Assembly (NCBI GenBank): GCA_948567375.1
Contig: OX419757.1
Span: forward strand, 26,846,001-26,910,000
Source: Lunularia cruciata
Lineage: Eukaryota; Streptophyta; Marchantiopsida; Lunulariales; Lunulariaceae
Reading direction: 5' to 3'
DNA length: 64,000 nt
The translations under genes were made by a program, and so were the position numbers. This document shows, piece by piece, positions 12,979 to 23,429 of this stretch (the first letter of the stretch is position 1; every line of letters begins with the position of its first letter). Below the pieces are notes generated by a model that was given only the letters and a program-made list of their open reading frames with translations, was not told where the DNA came from and did no database searches.

Positions 12979-12994
12979 GTAGCAGTTTGAGATT

Positions 12995-13766
12995 TGAAGA
13001 GGCAGATATGAAGAGATGCATTGTCATTTCGGATCTGTAGGTTAGAAGAGTTGTTAGGAAACGGTATAGTTGTTAGAACTATCATTTGCTTCACTATTTA
13101 AGAGTGATATTTGCAGTCTTATGTTGTTCAGTGCTCATTATTTCTGAGAATAAATAAAGCAAAGTGTTGTGAAGTAGTGCTCGTCGCTTGAGCTTGATTC
13201 CAAGTATCAACCTTGTGTTTGTGCTTGTGAGCGTGTGGAGAAATTCGAAGTGCAAGTCAATGTGCTTGTTGGATGTTGGATTGTGCAGCTTTGATCTTCA
13301 TTCTGTGTGTTTGATCCTGAGTGAAGTGCATCGGAGCAATGCCTTGATAGATCTGAGAGGAATTGTAGTGTTGGTAGTATTCTGCATTTGTGAGTGCATT
13401 GTAGTGTTGATGTGAAGTAATTTTGATTGAGGAAGTTGTGCCTTCAGTGGAAGGGTGGAATACAATTTTGAGGCAAAGTCATTTTGTAGTGAAGTGCCAT
13501 TTTTGGGAGAGCCTGAATCATCAAAATCAAGATTGTTTGGAAAGATTTGATGGAGTTGTGATTAAGAAGTGTTAATCTATGACAAGACTACGGATCAGTG
13601 CTTGTTACTCTCTTCTGGATGTGGTTTGTACCTGAGAAACTAAAGAGGAACTCAAGAACTACATTGTTACTTTGCTTTGTATTTGACCAATTCTGACCAG
13701 TATCTCTATGAAAACAAACTTTACTTACCTGATTACCGCAAAAGTGATATTTGCCGGGTTGACACA
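12995..13766 (+). mobile_element. Family A 3' LTR, copy C
   Basis: Same sequence family as 1359-2160, starting TGAAGAGGCAGATATGAAG and ending GCCGGGTTGACACA. It follows the copy C coding end within 20 bp. A TATTTAAG box near 13098 is a candidate promoter. Left edge approximate. Confidence 0.7.
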
Positions 13767-13789
13767 ATCCTCATCAAGAGTTGTAATTG

Positions 13790-14060
13790 AAAGCATGAGT
13801 ACACTATCTACATTTTCAATTTGTAACCCACTTTTTCATAATCTCTCATGTAACTGATTCAAAGACACTTACAGTCTGATCTTGCACTTTGATTTTATTC
13901 ACTACTGCTATTTCTCTTCTAATTCTATTTTATCTTCAATCAGAACTGAAATTGAAGTCATGGGTATCCTAACTATCTTTTTTCTCTATCTAAAATATTT
14001 TAGATGTTTCAAATATCTGACCCAAAGACTCCTACATCTGATGTTTGACTACCTTGAATT
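13790..14060 (-). pseudogene. Family A internal fragment, inverted (copy D)
   Basis: The minus strand of this stretch aligns, with many differences, to the copy C region around 12750-12900. Both have GTCTTTGG, then GAAAC-T, then AGAT-AG, then ACCCATGAC-TCAATT. It overlaps the part also present in copy B, so it is not simply the missing continuation of B. The remaining sequence to 14590 is unassigned, apart from a short repeat at 14090-14165. Confidence 0.45.
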
Positions 14061-14089
14061 GAATCACATTTGTCTTGAGGCAAAGTCTT

Positions 14090-14165
14090 TAGACCCAAAG
14101 TCATGTAAACCCAAAGTCCAAAATCCAAAGTCCAAAGTCCGAAGTCCAAAGACCCGAAGACACCA
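14090..14165 (+). repeat. Short tandem repeats of CCAAAGT/CCGAAGA type
   Basis: About eight imperfect copies of a 7 to 10 base unit (CCAAAGTC, CCGAAGTC, CCCGAAGA), read directly. Low-complexity sequence between retroelement fragments. Confidence 0.75.
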
Positions 14166-14599
14166 ACCTGAAGACACTAAACTACTCTATACATCTACTC
14201 CCAAAACTTCAAATGCTTGTAACTTCTTTTAAAGACCTTTAAAATTTGCAATTTTAGTGGGAATGGAAAGCCCTGAACGAGATGCTTTCAACGAGATATA
14301 GCACAATTGATTTGAACTTGTGGTCATTGAGATATGGCCCCCGCAGTATTCCTGACTTGTAATCTTCATTTTGATGCGAAGAAACCCTCCTTCGGCGTCT
14401 GACCTACTTCTTCCTCTTCCTCTGACACAAAGTAAACTTCTTTGGGTCTTGATCCAATTCGAGCACTTCTTCCTCTAACACAAAGTCTACTTCCTCGGGC
14501 TTGATCAAAACACAAGTTTCCACTCATTTCTTCTCCATTTGGTTTCAATTTGGTTTCAACAAGACACTTCTTCTTCAAAACTCATCCAAAATGAATAAT

Positions 14600-14976
14600 G
14601 TGGGTACCACACCTACCAATACGCTTCAATAGTGGTAGTCTTGGCTCACTACAATATAGGACCATGGCGGCATTAGTTTCAGCTTTCAATGGTTTTGTTA
14701 CTTGGTCTTGTGACTTATTGGAGAGGAATGCCCATGTAGAGGATACTCCAATACTAGAGGAGATCACTCAGATCTGGAGTACAAATTAGATTGTTCTATC
14801 CACCTTGGATGTTCCTTTGTGGAGTTCAGAGGAGGCATTGCAGTAGCATGCATTTGGTGCAGCAAGCTTGGAGTGGAGCCTTTGTACCACCATGAGACCA
14901 ATGTGAGGATGAGCCTCTAGAGTTGATTACCTTGACACCTTTGGATACCACACTCATTGCTTGGTAGTATCCAATA
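14600..14976 (+). pseudogene. Polyprotein linker between protease and methyltransferase of element 5
   Basis: Degenerate coding remnant that resumes the gypsy polyprotein after the family A insertions. The readable part includes FNGFVTWSCDLLERNAHVED, then ILEEITQIWSTN followed by a stop, then DVPLWSSEEAL. It leads without a gap into the methyltransferase domain. No domain of its own is recognised. Confidence 0.45.
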
Positions 14977-15940
14977 GAGGGAGTATATCTATTGGAGTTG
15001 TTTGGTGGGATTAGCATTGGACTAGTTGCAATACTACAAGCGGGTATACAAGTACATAGGTACTTGTATATGGAGAGAGATGAGACTACTAGGTGGATCT
15101 CTCTACATCATGTGGCACACTTGGCCTATTGGTATCCTAATTTATCACTGATGTTAGCAGTTAGAGGTTACCAGAAGACCTTACCAATTGATATTTCCTT
15201 ACTGGGGGCATAGGATTTGGAAAGACATGATCTTGTTCATTTGGTGATTTTTGGATAGCCATGTCAAGGGCATACACATGTTGACCAAGGTTTGGGTCTT
15301 TAGGATCCATGTTCTAGTATATTTTGGGAGATGTATGGATACTACGACATCTCCTAGGTCATCAGTCCATTTCTCTAGTTTACATTTTGGAGAACGTCCC
15401 TTTGATGGGTGACTCTCGCACTCGGGTGGGGAAAAGTACACATCAAGTCCATTCTTGGATGGGGCCAACCATGTTGTTAGATGCAACTAGAGTGGAATCA
15501 CAAGCTCATCATCTTTGTCTTTGGTAGACAAACCTGTTACCTAAAGCGGTTCTACAATGCACTTATGATAGGATACATCAACTAGACCACATCATTCTTG
15601 ATAATATCTTGGATGATGGGCATTAATCTCAAATGGTGGTAATGGATGACAGGTCACCTATGGTAGTAGTGAACCTAATTGGACATCCCAGAGCCACTTT
15701 TCCTACACTTATGAGTTTCCTAGGCTCCCATGCTTCTTGAGAGGGAGGTCTTAGACTAGTTTGGGACTCACAATTACAATAGTTGGTGGAGCCTAATGCC
15801 AATGAGAGAGAGTGGGCAATGGGATTTTTCATTGGTATTATCAGTCTAGCAAGGTTAGAGGCATCCAAGCATCAAGTGTTAGGTCAAGCCATGGACCTAA
15901 ATTTTTTGACTTGGATTGTGTGCCTTGGCTTAGTAGAACA
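14977..15940 (+). pseudogene. Cytosine-5 DNA methyltransferase domain inside the gypsy polyprotein
   Basis: Broken C5 DNA methyltransferase with conserved motifs in canonical order. Motif I is LELFGGISIGLVAILQAGI (FGG at 15001-15009), the AdoMet-binding loop. Motif IV is PCQGHTHVDQGLG (PCQ at 15259-15267) with the catalytic Cys present, followed by DPCSSIFWEM. Motif VI is LVYILENVPL (ENV at 15390-15398). A degenerate motif VIII-like stretch (SQAHHLCLW) is followed by a stop and TNLLP. Motif X reads NEREWAMGF (15801-15827), then HQVLGQAMDLN near 15870-15902. Stops fall at 15214, 15256 and 15301, and a frameshift lies between about 15330 and 15380. It sits between protease and reverse transcriptase with the same strand and spacing, so it is part of the element and not a host gene. 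Alternatives such as chance similarity are unlikely given the motif order. Confidence 0.8.
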
Positions 15941-15961
15941 ACATATGATGCACTTGATAGG

Positions 15962-16699
15962 TGTAATACCAAGAGCTAGCCATATGATCTAGATGTGAAA
16001 TTTGGTTTGGTAACATCTAGAATGATGTTATACATGATGGTTAAAATAGATCAGATAGAAGTATCACCAAAAGAGTACTTCTACTAATAGGGTAGAAACC
16101 AAAATAGACTTGAGAACCTTAGAACCAATAGCTAGACATATGATTTAAAGGTGAGAATTGGTTTGGTAACATCTGAAAGGATGTTACACATGATGGACTA
16201 AACAGATCAGAAAGAGGTATCACCAAAAGGGGACTTCTACTAATAGAGTAGGAACCAAAATATGCCTGAAATCTTTGAAGGCAATTTCGGAGGCCTAAAC
16301 GGATGAATTAGGCCTCAAAAATGTGCAGATCCCCCCCCCTTTGAGGAAAGGCAGGCCTTCCCTCCCCCCTGATTTGTCTTGTCGAGAGCTTTCCAATGGT
16401 ACCTTACTCACGTGATTCTGAGATTCCTACAGGAAGATTCTCTAAAAGATTCCCTCCGGTCAAAGCTTGTTTGACCAACCAGATAGGACCTAGACCAGAC
16501 ATGTCACCCATCCAAGTAAGTAATCCAAGGGTGGAGCTTGCTGATAGGTCACCTATCTGTGTCCCTAATCCTATGGTGGAGCTTCCTTGGCGGAGATCCT
16601 CTTTGTCTATATAATAAAGAGAAGGTGCTCCCTTGGGGCATCGATTGTTTGAGTGTGCAATCTATGTTTTCTCTCTTCTCTTGTCCTTGGAGTATTACA
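15962..16699 (+). mobile_element. Solo LTR of family LTR2, target duplication ATAGG
   Basis: Begins TGTAATACCAAGAGCTAGCC and ends GTCCTTGGAGTATTACA, the same ends as the LTRs of element 2. The 5-bp flanks match exactly: ATAGG at 15957-15961 and 16700-16704. Removing the LTR and one flank rejoins the coding remnant of element 5. Carries a TATA-like CTATATAATAAAG near 16606 and a C-run near 16331. Confidence 0.92.
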
Positions 16700-16704
16700 A
16701 TAGG

Positions 16705-18480
16705 CATCACCACTCAGACACTTGTGAGCTCTATGCCTATTGAGACGATTTAGGCACATGTGAGGGGCAATGGACTAAGTGGATAGGGTATTTTGGGACA
16801 CAGCTAATGGCTATTAGGGAGAGTGGTCTACTTGGAGTCCATCCAGGTGAGCATAGTCTACTTGGATTACACCCTTGGTCTACTTGGGATGCAACTAGAG
16901 GACGTATGGAGTTTGCAGCCAGAGTAAAGGGAATTTTTCACATTGAGGTTGGGACCTCTAGTAGTTGGGGGCATGACACTACTACTCCCAAGGGCCCAGT
17001 GCAGCAGCCAGTCAGTACGTCTTCCACTCTTATGATAGTTATAGAGGATACTTGGGAGCTAGATCTGGGACCTAAGCTTACAAGAGAGGAAAGACAAAGA
17101 GTTTGGAGGTCCTTGAGGAGCTACATGAGTTTTTTTGCCTTCAATATGAAGGATTTGGGTGCTATGAAAGGATCTAGTATTTGGATTGAGCTGACTAGTG
17201 ATACACCAATTTTTTGATATCTCTATCAATATAGTGACATGGAGAGAGCATTGATTCAGAGTCAGAATAGTGACATTTTTTATGCTAGTTTGGTGGAGAT
17301 TTCATATGGAGAGTATGCATTAGCTACAGTGATGCATGCCAAGAAGGATGTGCATGGCAACTACATAGATAGGTGGATGTGTAGAGATTACCGTCCTATC
17401 AACCGATAGACTAGGGCTGATCGGTATGCCATGCCTACACCGGAGGAGATCTTTGATGCAATTGGGCATGGAAAGGTCTTTAGCACTTTGGATCTTCAAG
17501 TAAGATACCATCAATTGCCAATCAAAGAGGAAGATAAGTCCAAGATAGCATTTTGGGCTATTGATCCTCACGGTAAGGATGTATTGTATAAGTGGAGGTT
17601 CTTATCATTTGAGTTTAGGGTTTAGGGTTAAAAAATGATCTTGTTGAGTTCTAGAGGGTCATGGACAAGATCCTAACTGGATTGGATTTTGCTCAATGCT
17701 ATATTGATGATATTTTGGTCTATAGCACTATTGTGGAGGAGTATGAGAACATTTGTTGGAGGTGTTTGAGAGGTTGAGATCTCATGGACTCAAATCATAT
17801 CTTGTGAAGTGTAGATTCTTCCACAAGCAGGTTGAGTATTTGGGTCATACTATCTACCCTAGAGGACTTGGTGTTCAATAGACGAAGGTGGAAGCTATTG
17901 CATGTATTCCTTGGCCTATGGATGTGAGCAGAGTGTGAGCATTCCTTGGGTTGGCAAACTTTTATTGCCACTATGTTAGAGGATTTAGTGCTATTGCCAA
18001 GGCCTTGAAAAAGATGACTAAGCTTACATAGGAGTGGTGTTGGGGAGATGAGTAGAAGAGAGCTTTTGTAGAGCTCAAGGAGAGGTTGACATTTGCTCCT
18101 ATTTTGAGGAGACCGATTAGAGGACAACCATTTCAGGTTCACACTGATTGGAATATTTTGGAGCTTGGGGCAGTGCTCACCTAGCATGATGATGAGGAGA
18201 AGGAGTTTGTGGTGGCCTATGCTAGTCACTCCAACAATTCAGCAAAGGCAAATTGTAGTTCATATGAGGGAGAGTGCTTGGTAGCAGTATGGGCAATAGC
18301 ACATTTTTATGCTACTTATTTGGTAACCCTTTTACTCTCATCACTGATCATCAGCCACTAAAGTGGTTGATGGAGTCCAATAAGCTTTCAAGGAAGCTTG
18401 CACAATGGACTCTAATTTTATAGGAGTATGACCTAGAGTGGTGAACTATGATATAGATGGGTTGAGTAGAAACCCATGTC
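16705..18480 (+). pseudogene. Reverse transcriptase and RNase H of element 5
   Basis: Broken gypsy pol region. Before the fingers is LTREERQRVWRSLRSYMSFF, then SSIWIELTSDTPIF. The reverse transcriptase proper shows WMCRDYRPINR, then YAMPTPEEIFDAIGHGKVFS, LDLQVRYHQLPI and the catalytic box CYIDDILVYS (YIDD at 17700-17711, both Asp intact). RNase H is visible around 18130-18330 (FQVHTDW, then EFVVAYASHSN, SSYEGECLVAVW). Several stops and frameshifts lie between 17600 and 18480. The end of RNase H contains VVNYDIDGLSRNPC. The lineage differs from the chromodomain elements further right. Confidence 0.75.
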
Positions 18481-18849
18481 CTAGCCAGCAGGATCAAACC
18501 GGAGCACATTGGCATGGTGAGATAGATGAGGAGATGGTGCCAAATAGCATACATTTTCCTTTCTCTGCATATTTTTTAAGGCTTTGGTGGTATCTCTTTC
18601 AACCGCATATAGGAGGAGTTTTTGAGGTCATAGATCCAGAAAGTGGAGATAGTGGTACAATTCAACAAGACATCATGATGATGTCTTAGTGATAGATTAT
18701 CTTTGCATTGGTTTTGTGGGTGGCACAATTGGGGCCAAGGAGAGAAACTATGTTCTTCAATGAGCCCAACAGTTGAGATTGGATGGCAGACACCTTTTGC
18801 ATGTATGGGAGGATGGTAGAGAGTGAGTAGTACCACTTCCATCTCAAAG

Positions 18850-19400
18850 ACCCTAGTTGGTATGTCATGCTCATGAAGAGCTAGGACATTTTGGAGTAAA
18901 GCATACATATAGCTTACTCCATAGTCATTATTGGTAGCATGGTATGCATACAGATGTACAATAGTTTTTTGCAAGATGTATGGTTTATGATCAAGTTAGA
19001 GCATCATTTAATGCTCCTACACCACAATTACATGCATTACCTATCATGGGATTGAGTTACCGTTGGAGTTTAGACTTTGCTAGACCTTTACAGTTGACTA
19101 TGAGACATCATCAACATGTTTTAGTGATGGTGGAGCACTTCTCCAAGTGGATTGAGTTGGTGGCACTTCTTGACAAGTCCAGTGAAGGGACGGTTGACAT
19201 GTTCTTGGATCAGATTCTCAATCATTTTGGTGCACCAATTGAGGTTTTGACTGATTAAGGTATAGAGTTCTTGGGGAAGTTTCAATTCTTGTGTGACAAG
19301 GCTTTGATTGATCATCGTACTACCTCCCAAGATCACACTAAGGTAGATGGCTTAGCAAAAAGAGTGGTTCAGACAATGAAGAGAAGATTGTGAAAGTATG
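18850..19400 (+). pseudogene. Integrase of element 5
   Basis: Integrase remnant. The zinc-binding part reads HAHEELGHFGVKHTYSLLHS, then CMVYDQVRA, where the second Cys of CxxC has become Tyr. The core has SLDFA (first Asp), VMVEHFSKWIELVALLDKSS, then FGAPIEVLTD followed by a stop and GIEFLGKF (second Asp). The third acidic residue is replaced: GLAKRVVQ, with Lys at 19358-19360 where integrases have Glu. Coding remnants continue to the PHD finger. Not active as read. Confidence 0.75.
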
Positions 19401-19839
19401 GTTTGTAGAGAGGCCACTTGGGAAATTGGGATCTCCAATTACCTTGGTTGGCCATGGGATATTGGTTCAGTCGAAAAGCCTCCTTAGCATCCTTCTCTCC
19501 TTACTTTCTAGTTTATGGACGAGATCCAAATTTAATTACAACCATTTGTTAAGATGCTACTATAGTGTTGGACTTGGATCATCTAGATGTATGGATGAGC
19601 ACACATTCTCAATGGGTAGAGATCTTTAAGAGAGTGATGCCAATGGCCTTTGAAAACTTGGCAATTGTTATGCATAGGGATACCTTATGCTATGCTACCA
19701 TTCAAGGAGGAGGTTATACTTGATCTATCAATTTCATCCAGGTGACTATGTATATCTATAACAAATAGCACTGACATCACTTGATGTTTCTACATGCCGC
19801 ACTATCTTGAGAGTGTGTGAGGTTTTGCCATTTGGAATC

Positions 19840-20107
19840 CTTGTGTTGGAAGGACATGATGGTGTTGTTTGGAAGGATCATATGCACAATTGTGCGCCAT
19901 GCCACCTCCTAAACATTGATAGTACTATGGACCCAAGCTTGGCACTTGTGTGTGCATGCTTGTGATGTATGTTATGTAGTTCTTTTGGTGGAGCTACTAC
20001 TATGTTAGTGTGTGATAGCTATTTGAGAGGATGGCATATGGCAATGTTTGACTCCTCCCCTCATGGTGGTTCCTCAAGGAAAATGGTTATGCCCTAGATG
20101 TACTTGA
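19840..20107 (+). pseudogene. C-terminal PHD finger of element 5 polyprotein
   Basis: After the integrase the frame reads LEGHDGVVWKDH and NCAPCHLLNIDSTMDPSLA, then a Cys4-His-Cys3 pattern: CMLC (19966-19977), MLVCDSY (the fourth Cys is now Tyr), RGWH, a one-base insertion, TPPLMVVPQGKW and CPRC. A stop follows one residue later (20105-20107). This spacing and the aromatic/Pro signature (W-H, C-L-PPL, VP-G-W-CP-C) are those of a PHD zinc finger, a histone-tail reader. It lies where other elements in this window carry a chromodomain. The second copy at 23122-23259 has the same domain. Confidence 0.75.
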
Positions 20108-20276
20108 CCTATAGCAATTTTATCCTTTATATGGTATAGATTGCAAACAAGCAACTAACGATGGGGCTTGATAGCACACGGCCTCCTAATCTTTTGCCCA
20201 CCATAGTGTATACCATATACTTGGAGTAGATGGCTATTTTGAGTCAGAGCACCTAACCACAAACTAGGGAGGCGAT

Positions 20277-20929
20277 TGTGGTACTTTAGAGTCCATGTAT
20301 GACTTATTTGTGAGTTGTGCTTCTATAGTTTGTGATGTTGATAGTGATGTAGCAATGAATATATGCATGATAGTTGTCATGCCATTTGTAGTGTTGTACC
20401 TAGATTGCTTGGACTTTGGAGTAGTAATGTTGATACTTAGGAGTATTCTGGTAGTTACTCATAGGTTACTTGTCAACAGTTACATTTCATGTTCAAGGTA
20501 TTGACTACATAGTAGGGCCCACCGTCACTTGCACCATTTATAACCTTGGTTGTGCTATCAACGGGACTGTTAGGGTAGACCTAGCTTGAGTCCAGGGGGT
20601 ATACTTTTGAAGTGTAGCTCCTAAGAGTGCACTTCCTTGATGTTGAGCCTTTGAGTTCTTGGCTATGGTGGATAGAGGTCGGTGAGCATCACCTGGATTC
20701 TCTTAGCTAGAGTAGGTGTGGCTTGACTGTAATCAGTGCCCAATTGTTGGTAGATTATTGATTCATAATCAAGTACTGATCTGATTGAGTATGATTTGAT
20801 TTGTGTAAACAAACTAATTATTGGGGTACTTTAGAGTTCATGTATGACTTATGTGTGAGTTGTGCTTCTATAGTGTTTGATGTTGACAGTGATGTATGTT
20901 GTGTAGCAATGTATATATACACAACAAAG
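20277..20929 (+). mobile_element. 3' LTR-like region (family L3) with a repeated start block
   Basis: It begins TGTGGTACTTTAGAGTCC directly after the purine-rich AAACTAGGGAGGCGAT. A start block of about 95 bp (S) is followed by a body of about 450 bp, then by S again at 20823 (GGGGTACTTTAGAGTTCATG). At about 20926-20930 the sequence jumps into reverse transcriptase coding sequence. The same S-body-S order occurs at 23430-24055 and, inverted, body-S at about 42140-41550. Either the LTR contains a duplicated block or two LTRs are in tandem. Confidence 0.6.
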
Positions 20930-23262
20930 ATCTCATGGACTCAAATTACATTTTGGGAAGTGTAGATTCTTCTACAAGCAAGTTGAGTATTTGGGTCACA
21001 CTATCTACCCTATTGGACTTGGTGTTCAAGAGACCAAGGTAGAGGCTATTGCATGTATTCCTTGACCTACAAGTATGAGCAAAGTGCAAGCATTCATTGG
21101 GTTGGCAAACTTCTATTGTTGATATGTTAGAGGATTTAATGCCATTGCCAAAGCCTTGACCAAGCTTATGCAAGAGTGGTGTTGGAGAGATGAGTAAGAG
21201 AGAGCTTTTACAGAGCTCAAGGAGAGGTTGATATATGCTCCTATTCTTATGAGATTGATCAAAGGATGACCATTTTAGGTTCTTATTGATTAGAGTACAT
21301 TGGTGCTTGGAGAAATGCTCAACCAACAAGACAATAGAAGGAAGGAGTTTGTGGTGGCCTATGCTAGTTACTCTAACAATTTAGCAAAGGAAAAGTATAG
21401 TTCATATGAGAAATTATGCTTGGAAATAGTGTGGGTAGTAGCACATTTTTGATGTTACCTATTTGGTAACCCTTACACTCTCATTAACCACTAAAGTGGT
21501 TGATGGAGTTCAACAAGCTTTCAAGGAAGCTTGCACAATGGGCTCTGATTTTACAAGAATATGATTTTGTGGTTATTCATAGACCTAGAGTGGTGAACCA
21601 CAATGCAAATGGGTTGAGTACAAACCTATGTGCTAGCCAATAGGATCAGACTAGAGCATCTTAGCATGGTGAGATAGATAAGAAGATGGTGGCAAGTTGG
21701 CATGTATCTACTTTTCTATGTATGTTTTCTAAAGCTTTGATGGTATATCTCTCAGTATAGACAAGAGGAGTTATTGAGTTCACAAATCCAAAGGATGGAG
21801 ATATTGGTACAAGTTAGCAAGACATTCATGATGATGTATTAGTGGTGGACTAACTTTGCACTAGTGTTGTGGGTGGCACAATTGGTGCCAAGGAGAGAGA
21901 TCATGTCCTTTAGTGAGCTCGACGGTTTGGATTTGAGGAAAGATATCTTCTTTTTGTATGGGAGGATCATAGGATGCAAGTGGTACCTCTTTCATCTTAG
22001 AGACCACAATTGGTACAACATGCTCATGAAGAGCTAGGACATTTTGGAGTAAATCAGACATATAACTTACCTTAGAGTCACTATTGGTTGCACAATAAGC
22101 ACACCAATGTATAGTAGTTTGTTGCCATATGTGTGGTTTGTAACCAAGTTAGAGCATCATTTAATGCTCATATACCATAATTACACCCATTAATTATTAT
22201 GGGATGTTGGGTTAATGTTGGAGTTTAGACTTTATTAGACCTCTACCATTGATTGTCAAACATCATTGGTATGTTTTGATTATGGTAGAGTACTTCTCCA
22301 AGTAGATTGAGTTAGTGGCATTTCTTGACAAGTCCAATGAAGGGACACCTTATTCATTCCTAGATTTAGTTCTTTGTCATTTTGGTACACCAATTCAGGT
22401 CTTGACTAATCAAGGTACAAAGTTCTTGGGAGAGTTTCACGTCTTGTGTGACAAGGCCTTGATTGATCACCATATTGCCTCCCAAGATCATCTTGAGGTA
22501 GATGGCTTAGCAAAGAGAGTGGTTTAGATGGTGAAGATAGGATTGCATATATAGTTTGCAAAGAGATGACTTGGGAGATTGGGTTCTCCAATTACCTTGG
22601 TTGGCCATGGGCTATCAATTCAATCAACAAGCCTCCTTAGCATCCTTCTCTCCTTACTTTCTACTTTATGGGATGAGATCTAGATTTACCTAGAGCAATT
22701 TGTCATGATGGTATTGTAGTTTTGGACTCGGATGACCTAAATATATGGGTAAGCGCATGTTCTTATTGGGCAAAGACCTTTTGGAGATTGATGCATATAG
22801 CTTTTGAGAACTTAGCAATTACTTAGCATAGGGATATCTTATGTTATGCTACTATTTGAGGAGGAGGTTATAGACCCTTGATCCATCAATTTCATCTAAG
22901 TGATTATATATCTACAATAGATTGCATCAATGACACTTGAAGTGACTATAGACCATAGTATTTTGAGAGTGCATGAGGTTTTGCCTTCCAAAGTCTTCAT
23001 GTTGGAAGGACATGATGGTGTTGTTTGGAAGGATCATGTGTGCAATTGTACACCATGCCACCCCTTAAACATTGATGGCATTATGGACCCAAGCTTGGCA
23101 GTTGTACGTGTAGGCTTGTGGTGTATGTTATGTGGCTCTTCAAGTAGAGCTATTACTATGTTAGTGTATGATAGTTTTTTGAGAGGATGGCATATGGAAT
23201 GTTTGATTCCTCCCCTCTTAGTGGTTCCTCAAGAACAGTAGTTATGTCCTTGATGTACTTGA
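20930..23262 (+). pseudogene. Second copy of the methyltransferase/PHD gypsy family, internally truncated (element 6)
   Basis: It starts inside the reverse transcriptase (aligned with element 5 position about 17785) and continues through the thumb, RNase H (EFVVAYASYSNNLAKEKYSS), integrase (VEYFSK, then ELVAFLDKSNEG, VLTNQGTKFLGEFHVLCDKA, GLAKRVV) and PHD finger (CMLCGSS at 23122, then MLVYDSFLRGWHMECLIPPL, VVPQEQ and a stop). The gag, protease and methyltransferase parts are missing; a deletion joins an LTR fragment directly to reverse transcriptase. As in element 5, the integrase third acidic residue is Lys (22513-22515). The second catalytic Asp of the integrase core reads Asn (VLTNQG). 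Many stops are present. Confidence 0.75.
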
Positions 23263-23429
23263 CCTATAGCTAGTTCACTCCTTATGTGATATAGATCGTA
23301 GACAAGCAACTAATGAGGCTTGATAGCTCTCGACTTTTTAATCTTTGCATACCATAGAGCATATCACATACTTTGAGTAGATGGTTATCTAGTGTTAGAG
23401 GGACCTAACCACCAACTAGGGGAGCAAGT

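Larger units (their letters stand above)
6940..20930 (+). mobile_element. Ty3/gypsy element with DNA methyltransferase and PHD finger (element 5)
   Basis: This is the extent of a decayed gypsy retrotransposon. Domains in order are gag (about 7045-7919), protease (8497-9110), cytosine-5 DNA methyltransferase (14980-15940), reverse transcriptase (17050-17770), RNase H (18060-18470), integrase (18850-19400) and PHD finger (19966-20104), then a 3' LTR from 20277. It is interrupted by family A fragments (about 9120-14590) and by a solo LTR2 (15962-16699). The 5' LTR is not visible; the gag side abuts a solo LTR1. All coding parts carry in-frame stops, yet long frames persist: gag-protease is one frame from 7045 to about 9020. 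The domain order and the unusual extra domains are shared with the second copy at 20.9-23.9 kb where they overlap. Confidence 0.75.
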
